Assembly: GCF_900100085.1 (NCBI RefSeq)
Contig: NZ_FNEJ01000017.1
Location: 1 to 64,000 of the forward strand
DNA length: 64,000 nt
Source of the DNA: Salipiger marinus
GTDB lineage: Bacteria > Pseudomonadota > Alphaproteobacteria > Rhodobacterales > Rhodobacteraceae
Direction of reading: 5' to 3'
The notes beneath the pieces were generated by a model that saw only the letters and a program-made list of their open reading frames with translations, was not told the DNA's origin and made no database searches. Both the position numbers and the translations under genes were made by a program. Of the stretch, positions 24,515 through 33,223 are shown one piece after another (within the stretch, counting starts at the first letter, position 1; the number at the start of each line of letters is the position of its first letter).

Positions 24515-25468
24515 TCAGAGCGGCGGGCTGGCCGGACCCTGCGGGCGGCGATGCGCCAGCTGTTCGCGATGGATGAGATAAAGCCCCGAAGCCACGATCA
24601 GCGCGATCCCCGCCCAGACCATGGGGGCCGGGAAATCCCCGAAGACCAGCCAGCCCAGCAGGGTGGCCGAGGCAAGCTCCACATATCCCAGCGGCGCGAT
24701 CAGGGCCGAAGGCGCCAGCCGCAGCGCATAGGTCAGGAAGATATGCGCCAGAGTCGCCGCCATCCCCATGCCGCCCAGATAAAGCCATGCCGCACCTTCC
24801 GGCCAGACCGCGCCACCGCCCAGACTGTCGGGCAGGATCCACAGGAAGGGCAGGCCGATCACCACGGCGGCCATGGCCGTGGTGGCCTGCTGCGCCACCG
24901 GAGCAAGGCTGCGCAGCTGGCGCGTGACCAGCATGTATCCGGCAAAGGACACCGCCGTGACCAGCGGCAGCACGGCGGCGATGCCATAGGTGGCAAGGCC
25001 GGGCTGCACCACCAGCAGCGCCCCGGCAAACCCCACGACAGAGGCAAGGATGCGCCGCGGCCCCACGCTTTCCGACAGCAGCGCCCAGCCCAGAAACATC
25101 AGGATGAAGGGCTCGATCTGCGCGATGGCCAGCGCATCGGCGATCGGCATGCGCACCATGGCGCCGACAAAGCCGATGGTGGCGATCAGCGACAGCGCCG
25201 CGCGGGCCACGGTCAGCAGCAGTTCGCGCCGCGTCAGGCGCAGGCGGATGCGCAGCACCAGCGCCAGAGCCAGCATCAGCACGCCCTGCACCACAAAGCG
25301 CGCCACGGTGATTTCCGCCACGGGCAGGCTGCGCGTCGCAAGCTTGGAGCCGACGTCGATCAGCGGCGCCGTGGCGCAGAAGCCCAGCATCAGCAGCGCC
25401 CCCAGCAGGGGGCGGTCAGGCTGGGGCGCGGCCAAAGGCGCCGCGAGAGGAGCGGTTTGCGGTTTCAT
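24515..25468 (-). CDS. EamA/DMT-family transporter
   Basis: A 317-residue inner-membrane protein with about ten transmembrane helices in two EamA repeats (first repeat ends near LLVVQPGLATYG, second near GIALIVASGLYLIHR). The family exports amino acids and related metabolites. It converges with the LysR gene with a 13-base gap and lies downstream of the siderophore reductase on the same strand. Substrate unknown. Confidence 0.88.
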   Translation of the reverse strand: MKPQTAPLAAPLAAPQPDRPLLGALLMLGFCATAPLIDVGSKLATRSLPVAEITVARFVVQGVLMLALALVLRIRLRLTRRELLLTVARAALSLIATIGFVGAMVRMPIADALAIAQIEPFILMFLGWALLSESVGPRRILASVVGFAGALLVVQPGLATYGIAAVLPLVTAVSFAGYMLVTRQLRSLAPVAQQATTAMAAVVIGLPFLWILPDSLGGGAVWPEGAAWLYLGGMGMAATLAHIFLTYALRLAPSALIAPLGYVELASATLLGWLVFGDFPAPMVWAGIALIVASGLYLIHREQLAHRRPQGPASPPL

Positions 25469-25542
25469 GCCCAGCCCATGCGAGGCGCGGAGCGATTTGG
25501 CAAGAGGGCTCCGCGCGGGACAGCGCCGCAGGCCGCGATTTT

Positions 25543-25581
25543 CCTGACCGTCCCACGGCGGAGCCGCGCGGGGCGGTCAGG
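25543..25581 (-). other. Large hairpin at the end of the siderophore reductase gene
   Basis: Arms CCTGACCG (25543-25550) and CGGTCAGG (25574-25581) pair perfectly and are extended inward to about 12 pairs. An inner CGGC-gga-GCCG stem sits at 25556-25566. The stop codon of the reductase lies inside the distal arm. On the minus strand an A-run, not a T-run, follows, so this looks more like an mRNA-stabilising hairpin than an intrinsic terminator. Confidence 0.55.
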
Positions 25582-26368
25582 CGGCGGTCCAGTAGGCGGC
25601 GGAGACGAACTCCGCCTTGCCCAGACCCTGCCGGGGCAGCCATGCCCGGGCCTGAACGGCCTGCGCCTGTTCTCCGGCAAAGACCACGTAGCGGTCGGCA
25701 TCGGGCCATGCCAGCGTGGCAAGCCGGTCAAGCGGGCTGTCCCCGCTCTGGCCCCGCAGCACCCAGTCCAGCCTGACCCCCGGCGGATGGGGGATGTCCT
25801 GCCGGTCGGCAGGCTCTGGCACGAACAGCACCGCATGGCCGCGCGTGGCCGGGGGCAGGGCGGCAAGGATCCGCGCCATCACCGGCAGGGCGGTTTCGTC
25901 CCCCACCAGCCCGACCCAGCCGCGCGCGGGCGGCAGGCCGCCACCGCCGGGGCCGGTCAGCGCCACCTCCGCGCCGGGGGTCAGGCGGTCGCACCATGCG
26001 GTGATCCGCCCGCCGTCATGGCGGAACACGTCAAAGCTCAGCTCTGCCCCGGCTCCGGTTTCGGTCCCGGTGAGGCTGCGGCAGGTATAGACCGGGCGGT
26101 GCCACGCCTTGGCGCCGCCCGGCCAGTGCAGCGCACCGCCCGCCCCGGCCTGCGGCCAGCCCGCACCTTCGGGGCCGAGCAGCAGGCGGAAATGCAGCCC
26201 GCCGCTGGCGAAGCGCGCCAGATCCGGCCCTGCCACCGTCACGCGGCTGTAGCTGGGCGACAGGCGCGTGACCGAGACCACCCGCGCGCGCGACAGGTTG
26301 CCCGGGCACGGCGCGGTCAGATCCTGCGGCGGCACGGGGGCGGCTTCGGGAAAGGTGGCGCGGAACAT
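25577..26368 (-). CDS. Siderophore-interacting protein (NAD(P)H ferric-siderophore reductase)
   Basis: A 263-residue SIP-family flavoprotein. The N-terminal FAD-binding barrel contains HRPVYTCRS, the usual R-x-Y-T-x-R FAD motif with Cys near its end, and the C-terminal NAD-binding domain contains VGLVGDETALPVMARIL and FAGEQAQ. It releases iron from an imported siderophore by reduction in the cytoplasm. It starts 19 bases after the TonB receptor stop, with GGGAGG upstream of the ATG at 26368, so both are cotranscribed. Confidence 0.9.
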   Translation of the reverse strand: MFRATFPEAAPVPPQDLTAPCPGNLSRARVVSVTRLSPSYSRVTVAGPDLARFASGGLHFRLLLGPEGAGWPQAGAGGALHWPGGAKAWHRPVYTCRSLTGTETGAGAELSFDVFRHDGGRITAWCDRLTPGAEVALTGPGGGGLPPARGWVGLVGDETALPVMARILAALPPATRGHAVLFVPEPADRQDIPHPPGVRLDWVLRGQSGDSPLDRLATLAWPDADRYVVFAGEQAQAVQARAWLPRQGLGKAEFVSAAYWTAA

Positions 26369-26387
26369 GGATCCTCCCGGCGCTGGG

Positions 26388-28502
26388 TCAGAACTGCTTG
26401 GTGACGGCGACGGAGATCTCGCGCCCGCTGCCATAGGAGCAGACGTAAAGATCCTTGCAGCCGGTGACATGGCGTTTGTCGCCGACATTGGTGACGCCCA
26501 GCCGGGCCTCGTAGCCATCGCCGAATTCATAGGCGGCGGTCATGTCCACCAGCAGGAAATCATCCACCTTCCGCGAGTTGTCCGCGTTGGCGTAGCTTTC
26601 CCCGGTATAGCGCAGCCCGGCGCCAAGGCTCAGCCCGTTGCCGAAATCATAGGTGCCCGCCAAGGCCGCCTGAAAATCCGGGGTCAGCGTCGGGGACTTG
26701 CCGACCAGATCTTCGTTGCTGTCCTCGCGGATCTCCAGATCGGTCCATGTCGCCTGACCGCGCAGGCTGAAGCCGTTGTCGAAGGCATAGCCGCCCTCGA
26801 TCTCCACCCCGGTGGAGCGCACCTCGCCCAGCTGGTCGTAATTCGGGTACGTGCCGGTCTGGTAGTTGTTGCGGTCGATCTGGAATGCGGCGGCAGCAAG
26901 GTGGAAGCGCCCGCCTTCGGGGGCCCATTTCACGCCCACCTCCCACTGGTCGCCGCTTTCCGGTTCGGTGATGCCGTCGGCGGGGGCGACGATGATCGGA
27001 TTGAAGAAGGTCGAATAGATCAGATAGGGCGTCACGCCATTGGCAAACTCATAGGCGAGGGCGGCGCGGCCCGAGGTTTCGGCATCGTCCCGGTCAAAGG
27101 CGCCGGTGCCGGAGCGTTCGGTGCGCACCCAGTCGCGGCGCAGGTTCAGCGTGCCGATGAACCCGCCGCCGAAGCGGATCTGGTCCTGCACATAAATCCC
27201 GATCTGGTTCTGCGTGGAAATCCCGTCCTCATAGGGTGTGCCCAGCACCGGCGTGTCGCCGGGTTCGGTGGGATTGACCACGGTGTTGCTGCCGCTGCCG
27301 GACTGCTGGATCTCGTCGATGACATAGCGCCGCGCGTCCATGCCGAAGAGCAGGTCATGGGTGGCCCCGCCCGCCACGACCGAGCCATAATAGCGCGCGT
27401 CGAACTGCGCGGTCTTGGTCAGGGTCTCGTGGTGGAACGGGATCAGCGCCAGCGTGCCCTGATCGTCCTGCGGCTCTGTCGCGAAGCCCGCATAGCCATA
27501 GGGATAATAGTAGCTTTCCTCCAGATCGGCATAGCCCAGCCGACCGATGCCGGTGAAGGTGAAGCCATTGGCGAATTCATGCTCCGCGATGGCGGACACG
27601 GTGGCCTGCTTGCGTTCGTAGCTGTCCCAGTCGCCGTCCGAGAAATTGGCATCGGGGTCGATATAGCCGAATTCGTCGGTCTTCTCTACCGTGCCGAAAT
27701 AGGGCAGGAAGGTCGACCCATTGTGCTTTTCGCTGGCGCGGTGGAAATTGCCAAGGAAGGTGATCTCGGTGCCGCCCTGCGTGGTGAACTTGAACGAGGG
27801 CGCCAGCGTGCCGCGGATGCCTTCGTTCAGGTCATCATACTTGTCGCCCGCCTCCAGCCGTCCGGTCAGACGCCACGCGCGGCCCTCTGCCAGATCCTCG
27901 CCGCGGTCGAATTCGATCCAGCCCGCGCCCGCGTCATTGGCGCCCAGCGTGACCTCGCCCACATGCCCGCCGGGCCGCTTGGAGACATAGTTGACGAGCC
28001 CGCCGGGATTGGAGCCGCCATAAAGCGCCGAAGAGGCGCCGCGCAGCACCTCGATCCGCTGCAGCGTATAGGGATCGATGTAGAAGGAGCCGAAGGCAAA
28101 AGACAGGTTCTGCGCGTTGTCGATATAGGTGCCGGTCTGGTCCGCCGCAAAGCCGCGGATCTGCAGCCAGTCGTAATCGTTGTCATCGCCAAAGACATCG
28201 GTCTGCACGCCAGCGGTATAGCGCAGCGCCTCCGAGGCGCGGTTGGCGCCAAAGGCCTCGATCTCGTCACGGCCCAGCACGGCCACGGCCTGCGGCACCT
28301 CGGTCAGCCGCACCGGAACCTTGGTGCCGGTGGCGGTGCCGGGATTGGTGTCCTCGGCGGTGACTTCGGTATTGCCATCCTCGAACGTGTCCAGCACCAG
28401 CGTGCCAAGATCCATCCCCTGCGCCAGCACGGGCTGGGCGGTGCCGCACAGCAGCAGCGCCGTGGCGGTCAGCGTGAGGCATTTCATACTTTGCGAAGCC
28501 AT
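26388..28502 (-). CDS. TonB-dependent siderophore receptor
   Basis: A 704-residue outer-membrane receptor. A signal peptide (MKCLTLTATALLLCG onward, ending near VLAQG) is followed by the plug (VPQAVAVLGRDEI, IRGFAADQTGTYIDN, IEVLRGASSALYGGSNPGG) and a 22-strand barrel with the terminal aromatic residue (AVTKQF). The pattern fits ferrichrome- or hydroxamate-type receptors. ATGs at 28502 and 28487 are both possible; AAAGGGA favours 28502. It is followed by the SIP reductase and preceded by an AraC regulator. Confidence 0.92.
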   Translation of the reverse strand: MASQSMKCLTLTATALLLCGTAQPVLAQGMDLGTLVLDTFEDGNTEVTAEDTNPGTATGTKVPVRLTEVPQAVAVLGRDEIEAFGANRASEALRYTAGVQTDVFGDDNDYDWLQIRGFAADQTGTYIDNAQNLSFAFGSFYIDPYTLQRIEVLRGASSALYGGSNPGGLVNYVSKRPGGHVGEVTLGANDAGAGWIEFDRGEDLAEGRAWRLTGRLEAGDKYDDLNEGIRGTLAPSFKFTTQGGTEITFLGNFHRASEKHNGSTFLPYFGTVEKTDEFGYIDPDANFSDGDWDSYERKQATVSAIAEHEFANGFTFTGIGRLGYADLEESYYYPYGYAGFATEPQDDQGTLALIPFHHETLTKTAQFDARYYGSVVAGGATHDLLFGMDARRYVIDEIQQSGSGSNTVVNPTEPGDTPVLGTPYEDGISTQNQIGIYVQDQIRFGGGFIGTLNLRRDWVRTERSGTGAFDRDDAETSGRAALAYEFANGVTPYLIYSTFFNPIIVAPADGITEPESGDQWEVGVKWAPEGGRFHLAAAAFQIDRNNYQTGTYPNYDQLGEVRSTGVEIEGGYAFDNGFSLRGQATWTDLEIREDSNEDLVGKSPTLTPDFQAALAGTYDFGNGLSLGAGLRYTGESYANADNSRKVDDFLLVDMTAAYEFGDGYEARLGVTNVGDKRHVTGCKDLYVCSYGSGREISVAVTKQF

Positions 28503-28569
28503 CGGCGTCCCTTTATTATTCTGGTGGTCGGTCGCGAGTCATCAGCCCCGAGGGCCGCCCGTCATAGCA

Positions 28570-28588
28570 CCTGATAAAAACTATCAGG
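28570..28588. promoter_or_regulatory. Inverted repeat CCTGATA-aaaac-TATCAGG upstream of the receptor
   Basis: Perfect seven-base arms around a five-base spacer. It overlaps the stop codon of the AraC gene and lies 68-86 bases upstream of the receptor start. Position and AT-richness suit an operator for iron or AraC control of the receptor. It could also act as a weak terminator for the AraC gene. Confidence 0.5.
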
Positions 28589-29462
28589 ATATGCTGTCTT
28601 GGATATTCGACCCGCGCGCCCCGGCCTCTGGTCCGATCATCCAAAGGTTGGGGGTCTGGCCCGTCACCGATTTGAAGACGCGGTTGAAATGCGCCTGATC
28701 GGAAAACCCGCACAGATCCGCGACCTCGGCCAGCGACAGGCCCTTGGTCATCAGCCGCTGCGCCTGCGCGCAGCGCATTTCCAGCACCCACTGATAGGGC
28801 GCCTTGCCCAGAACCTCGCGGAAGCGGCGGTTGAAGCTGGTGCGCGACATGCCCGCCACCTGCGCCAGCCGGTCCACCGACAGCTTTTCGCGCAGATGGT
28901 TCAGCACATGCGCCTCGACCCCCGCGACCCAGCCCTGCCGCTCTGGCGCGGGATCCGGCGCGCGCGGGGCGGCGTGGTGCAGAAGCTCCAGCAGGATCAG
29001 CTGGGCCAGCCGTTCCACATGGCCCGGATCGCGATGCGGATCGCGGCATTCGCGCGCCAGCAGATCCGCCAGCGGCGCCAGCGGCCCCAGATCCGGTAGC
29101 AGGATCGGCTCGGGCAGGGCCACGGCCCGGTCGGACAGGCCCCGCAGCGCGCGGCGGTCAAGGTGGATGTCCACATGCGCCATCTCGCCGGGCGCCTCCA
29201 CCCGGCCCCAAAGCTCGACCCCGGCGGGGATGAAACAGGCGGCGGCGCGGCGTTCCGGCCCGTCCTTCTGGCGCAGGCACAGAGTCGCCCCCTGCAGCAG
29301 CAGCACGATGCGCGGATGCATGGACACATAGCGGCCCCGCGCCCCCTCCTGCGCGACCACCCGCCACAGATCGACCGTCATCTGGTCAAAGACCAGATTG
29401 CACAGCGGATCGACAAGATCGAAGCCCCGCACGGAGGCATACATATGCGGATGGAACCCCAT
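28584..29462 (-). CDS. AraC-family regulator of siderophore uptake
   Basis: A 292-residue regulator with the double helix-turn-helix at the C terminus (LSVDRLAQVAGMSRTSFNRR, LAEVADLCGFSDQAHFNRVF). The N-terminal half resembles a cupin-like sensor (ACFIPAGVELWGRVEAP). Such regulators beside TonB receptors (PchR and AlcR types) sense the ferric siderophore and activate its uptake genes. The ATG at 29462 is preferred over the longer open frame because the upstream residues look non-coding. It lies between the receptor and the divergent importer operon. Confidence 0.87.
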   Translation of the reverse strand: MGFHPHMYASVRGFDLVDPLCNLVFDQMTVDLWRVVAQEGARGRYVSMHPRIVLLLQGATLCLRQKDGPERRAAACFIPAGVELWGRVEAPGEMAHVDIHLDRRALRGLSDRAVALPEPILLPDLGPLAPLADLLARECRDPHRDPGHVERLAQLILLELLHHAAPRAPDPAPERQGWVAGVEAHVLNHLREKLSVDRLAQVAGMSRTSFNRRFREVLGKAPYQWVLEMRCAQAQRLMTKGLSLAEVADLCGFSDQAHFNRVFKSVTGQTPNLWMIGPEAGARGSNIQDSIS

Positions 29463-29584
29463 GCAGAGATCACCTTGAAGCAGGTTTGGACGATCGGACC
29501 AGCTGGGTTGGCGGCTTCTTGACCCGCCTGCCTTGAAGTGACACCACGACCGTAGTGTTTCACTCAGGAATAGCCTCCGCAACG
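29463..29584. promoter_or_regulatory. Divergent control region of the siderophore importer
   Basis: A direct repeat of CCTTGAAG occurs at 29473-29480 and 29531-29538, 58 bases apart. Direct repeats of this size suit AraC-type activators. The region lies between the AraC gene and the binding-protein gene and must hold both promoters. Confidence 0.4.
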
Positions 29585-30550
29585 ATGGGTGTCGAGATTC
29601 TGCGCGTCTTTCTCTGTGTCTGTGCGGCGCTTTTGTCGCCCCTGACCGCCTCCGCGCAGGTGGAGATCGCCCATCGCTGGGGCACGACCCGCATCGACGG
29701 CACGCCGCAGCGAATTGTCTCGCTGTCCTATAACGGCGCGGACAGCTGGCTGGCGCTGGGGGTGCAGCCGGTCGCCTACCGGGTCTGGTATGGCGGCGAT
29801 GACCGCGGCCTGTGGCCTTGGGCGGCGCCGCTGGCCACCGGCGGCACGCCCCTGCGCGGCGAGATCGACATGGAGGCCATCGTGCGGCTTCAGCCCGATC
29901 TGATCGAGGCGATGTATTCCGGCCTGACCGAGGCGCAGTATCGCACCCTGTCGCGCTTTGCCCCGGTGCTGCCGCCGCAGGCGGGGGTGGCGGATTTTGG
30001 CCATGACTGGCGCAGCATGATCGAGGTTTTCGGCCGGGCCAGCGGGCGCGAGGCGCGCGCGACAGAGGTGATCGCCGGGCTTGACGCCCGTCTGGCCGAG
30101 GTGGCGCGCCCGGACTGGCAGGGGCGGACGGCGGCCATGGCGATGCCCGACGGACCCATGCTGCTGTTCCCGCGCGATCCGCGGATGCGGCTGCTGTCGC
30201 GACTTGGCTTCGAGGTGCCGCAGGCGGCGCGGCGCATCGACCATGGCAGCTTTTACGCCGAGCTTGACCCCGAGGTGACGGTCCCGCTTGACGCGGATCT
30301 GCTGATCTGGCTCGATCTGGGCGGCGGCGTGGGGGCTGTGCGCGACCATCCGCTGCGCGGGGCGCTGCGCGCGGCGGCAGAGGGGCGCGAACTCGTCGCC
30401 CCGCCCGAGATCAGCGCCGCGCTCAGCTATGGATCGGCGCTGTCGCTGGGTCATGCGCTGGACTGGCTTGCACAGGAAATTCCGCCCGCGCTGGATGGCG
30501 ACCCCGCCACACCCGTGCCATCGGCCCGCGCGGCGGGGCTGGCGCCGTGA
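29585..30550 (+). CDS. Iron-siderophore ABC transporter substrate-binding protein
   Basis: A 321-residue class III periplasmic binding protein (FepB/FecB type). The leader (ILRVFLCVCAALLSPL) ends near ASAQV. The lobe begins HRWGTTRIDGTPQRIVSLSY, with the family's PDL segment in VRLQPDLIEAMYSG. The ATG at 29585 puts the signal peptide at the N terminus; an upstream in-frame GTG at 29555 is possible. It starts a four-gene uptake operon and overlaps the permease start (GTGA). Confidence 0.9.
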   Translation: MGVEILRVFLCVCAALLSPLTASAQVEIAHRWGTTRIDGTPQRIVSLSYNGADSWLALGVQPVAYRVWYGGDDRGLWPWAAPLATGGTPLRGEIDMEAIVRLQPDLIEAMYSGLTEAQYRTLSRFAPVLPPQAGVADFGHDWRSMIEVFGRASGREARATEVIAGLDARLAEVARPDWQGRTAAMAMPDGPMLLFPRDPRMRLLSRLGFEVPQAARRIDHGSFYAELDPEVTVPLDADLLIWLDLGGGVGAVRDHPLRGALRAAAEGRELVAPPEISAALSYGSALSLGHALDWLAQEIPPALDGDPATPVPSARAAGLAP

Positions 30551-31515
30551 TCCGCACCGGCCTTCCGCTGGTGGCACTGCTGTGCCTTGGCCTCGTCTCG
30601 CTGCTGGTGGGGGCGGGCGGCGTGCTGCCGCCCGGCGCGCTGGCCACGCTGGGGCAGGTCGATCCCGCCGACAGCCAGACCATCCTGCTGACGCAGATGC
30701 GCCTGCCGCGCACGCTGGCGGCGCTGCTGGCCGGGGGCGCGCTGGGGGCGGCGGGGGCGGTGATCCAGAGCCTGACGCGCAATCCGCTCGCCGAACCCGG
30801 CCTGCTGGGGGTGAATGCGGGCGCGGCGCTGGGGATCATCGGCACGCTCTGGCTGGGCGGGGCGGTGTCGGGGCTGGGGCTGATCGCGCCTGCGGCGGCG
30901 GGGGCGGCGGTGGTGTCCGGGCTGATCCTTGCGCTGGGGCTGCGGCTCGACACCGGGATCGGCCTGATCCTTGGCGGCGCGGCGCTGGCGGGCATGGCCA
31001 CGGCGGTGCTGCGCGGCATGATCCTGCTTGATCCCTTCGCCTTTGACGCATGGCGCGGCTGGATCGTGGGATCGGTGGCCGCCGTGGACGCACCGACGCT
31101 GGCGGCGGGGGCGCTGCTGGTGCTGCCGGGCGCGGCGCTGGCCGCCGCCGCAGCCCAGAAGCTGGATGCCATGGCCATGGGTGACGAGGCCGCCCGCGCG
31201 CTTGGCACCTCCATTCTGCTGGCGCGCGCGCTGTCGCTGGGGGCGGGGGCGCTTCTGTCGGCGGGGGCTGTGATCCTTGCCGGGCCGCTGGTCTTTGTCG
31301 GGCTGATCGCGCCGCAGCTGGCCCGCGGGCGCGGCGAGGCGCGCACCGGCCTGCTGACCTTCCGCGCCGCCCTGCTGGGTGCGGCGCTGGTGCTGGCCGC
31401 CGATGTGGGGGGGCGGGTGGCGATCCCGGGCCTGTCGATCCCCATCGGGCTTAGCGCCGCGCTGATCGGCGGGCCGCTGGTGATCTGGCAGATGACGCGG
31501 CGGCTGCAGGCATGA
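30547..31515 (+). CDS. Iron-siderophore ABC permease, FecCD family (first)
   Basis: A 322-residue membrane protein with about nine or ten helices. Hallmarks are MRLPRTLAALLAGGALGAAG, QSLTRNPLAEPGLLGVNAGA and GPLVFVGLIAPQLAR. It starts at GTG 30547, overlapping the previous stop. It forms the channel with the next permease. Confidence 0.93.
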   Translation: MIRTGLPLVALLCLGLVSLLVGAGGVLPPGALATLGQVDPADSQTILLTQMRLPRTLAALLAGGALGAAGAVIQSLTRNPLAEPGLLGVNAGAALGIIGTLWLGGAVSGLGLIAPAAAGAAVVSGLILALGLRLDTGIGLILGGAALAGMATAVLRGMILLDPFAFDAWRGWIVGSVAAVDAPTLAAGALLVLPGAALAAAAAQKLDAMAMGDEAARALGTSILLARALSLGAGALLSAGAVILAGPLVFVGLIAPQLARGRGEARTGLLTFRAALLGAALVLAADVGGRVAIPGLSIPIGLSAALIGGPLVIWQMTRRLQA

Positions 31516-32453
31516 GCCGCGCGCGCACCGTCACCATGGCCCTTGCGCTGGGGGGGCTGCTGCTGGCCGCGCTGCTGCTGCTGGCGGGCGGCGCGCCGGG
31601 GCGCGACGCCACTGGCGCCGCGATCCTGCTGCATATCCGCCTGCCGCGCGTGCTGCTGGCCGCACTGGTGGGGGCGATGCTGGGCCTGTCCGGCACGCTG
31701 CTGCAGACGGTGCTGCGCAATCCGCTCGCCACGCCGGATGTGGTGGGCTTTGGCGGCGGGGCGGCGGCGGCGGTGGCGGCCAGCATCGCGGTCACCGGCG
31801 GGCTGGGGCTGGTGCTGCCTGCAGCGCTCGCGGGCGGGCTGGCAAGCGCCGCGCTGATCCTCGGGCTTGCGGCGCGCGGCGGGTTGCCGCCGCAGGCGCT
31901 GGTGATGATCGGCGTGGCGGTGAACCTGACCCTGCTGGCGCTGACCGACGTGCTGCTGTCGCTGGCGCCCGGACTGCAGGCCGGAGAGACGGCGCGGTTC
32001 CTGACCGGCAGCTTTGCCAGCGCGCATTGGGGCGCCGTGGCGATGGCGGCGCTGGTGGTCATGGCGGGCGGCGCGCTGGCGGGCGGGCTGTCCTTCGGGC
32101 TGGCGCGCATGGACATGGGCGATGACATGGCGCGGGCGCAGGGGCTGGCCCCGGGCGGGCTGCGGCTGGGGGCGGCGGGTCTGGCGGCGATGCTGGTCTC
32201 TTTCGCCGTGGCGCTGACCGGGCCCCTGCCTTTCGTGGCGCTGCTGGCGGGGCCGCTGGCGCGGGCGCTGCTGCGCCAAGGCGGGCCGGTGCTGCCGCAG
32301 GCGGCCCTGCTGGGGGCGCTGCTGGCGCTGGCGGCGGATCTGGCCGCGCGCGCCACGGTCTTTGGCGGCAGCCTGCCTGCCGGGCTTTACACCGCACTGG
32401 TCGGCGGCCCGGCGATGCTGGTTCTGATCCTCACGACACGGGAGCGTGGCTGA
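31512..32453 (+). CDS. Iron-siderophore ABC permease, FecCD family (second)
   Basis: A 313-residue partner permease with the matching motifs IRLPRVLLAALVGAMLGLSG, QTVLRNPLATPDVVGFGGGA and GPLPFVALLAGPLARALLR. It overlaps the first permease by four bases and the ATPase by one (TGATG). Confidence 0.93.
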   Translation: MSRARTVTMALALGGLLLAALLLLAGGAPGRDATGAAILLHIRLPRVLLAALVGAMLGLSGTLLQTVLRNPLATPDVVGFGGGAAAAVAASIAVTGGLGLVLPAALAGGLASAALILGLAARGGLPPQALVMIGVAVNLTLLALTDVLLSLAPGLQAGETARFLTGSFASAHWGAVAMAALVVMAGGALAGGLSFGLARMDMGDDMARAQGLAPGGLRLGAAGLAAMLVSFAVALTGPLPFVALLAGPLARALLRQGGPVLPQAALLGALLALAADLAARATVFGGSLPAGLYTALVGGPAMLVLILTTRERG

Positions 32454-33223
32454 TGGCCCTGATCCTTTCCGACCTGCGGCTTGACCTTTCCGGGCGGGCG
32501 ATCCTTGACGGCATCGCGCTCGACATCGCGCCCGGGCGGGTCACCGCGCTGATCGGGCCGAACGGATCGGGCAAATCCACGACGCTGCGCGCCATGGCGG
32601 GGCTGGTGAGCCCCGACAGCGGCGGCGTCAGCCTGAACGGCACGCCCCTGCCGCAGATGTCGCGGCGCGAGATTGCCCGCGCGCTGGCTTTTCTGCCGCA
32701 AAGCCCGATCCTGCCCGAAGGCATCACCGTGCGCGGGCTGGTGGAGCGTGGGCGCACCCCCCATCTGGGCAGCTTCCGTCCGATGACCGCCACCGACCGC
32801 GCCGTGGTCGACCGCGCGCTGGACCGCACCGGGCTGACCGCGCTTGCCGCGCGCCGCGCCGCCACCCTGTCTGGCGGGCAGCGGCAGCGCGCCTTCATCG
32901 CCATGACGCTGGCGCAGGACACGCCGGTGCTGCTGCTGGACGAGCCCACCACCTTTCTGGACCTGCCCTATCAGATCGAGGTGCTGCGGCTGGTGCGCGC
33001 GCTTAATCAGGACAGCGGGCAGACCGTGGTCATGGTCCTGCATGACATCAACCTTGCCTGCCGCTTTGCCGACCGGGTGGTGGGGATCCGCGCGGGGCAG
33101 GTGCTGTTCGACGGCACGCCAGAAGAGGTGGTGACCGGGACCAGCCTGGAGGCGCTTTATGGCTGCCCGCTCACCGTCATTCCGCTGCCGGACGGGCGCG
33201 GCCCGATGGTGCTGCCGGAATGA
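32453..33223 (+). CDS. Iron-siderophore ABC ATPase (FecE/FhuC type)
   Basis: A 256-residue ATPase: Walker A GPNGSGKST, signature LSGGQRQR, Walker B VLLLDEPTTFLDL and the switch His in VMVLHDINLA. The FLDLPYQIEVL segment is typical of iron-siderophore ATPases. It overlaps the MFS gene by four bases. Confidence 0.94.
   Translation: MALILSDLRLDLSGRAILDGIALDIAPGRVTALIGPNGSGKSTTLRAMAGLVSPDSGGVSLNGTPLPQMSRREIARALAFLPQSPILPEGITVRGLVERGRTPHLGSFRPMTATDRAVVDRALDRTGLTALAARRAATLSGGQRQRAFIAMTLAQDTPVLLLDEPTTFLDLPYQIEVLRLVRALNQDSGQTVVMVLHDINLACRFADRVVGIRAGQVLFDGTPEEVVTGTSLEALYGCPLTVIPLPDGRGPMVLPE

Noticed and set aside
26268-28574. 768-residue open frame opposite the TonB receptor
   Set aside because: It is antisense to a clear receptor gene with all family motifs; long antisense frames are expected in GC-rich DNA, and the translation resembles no known protein.
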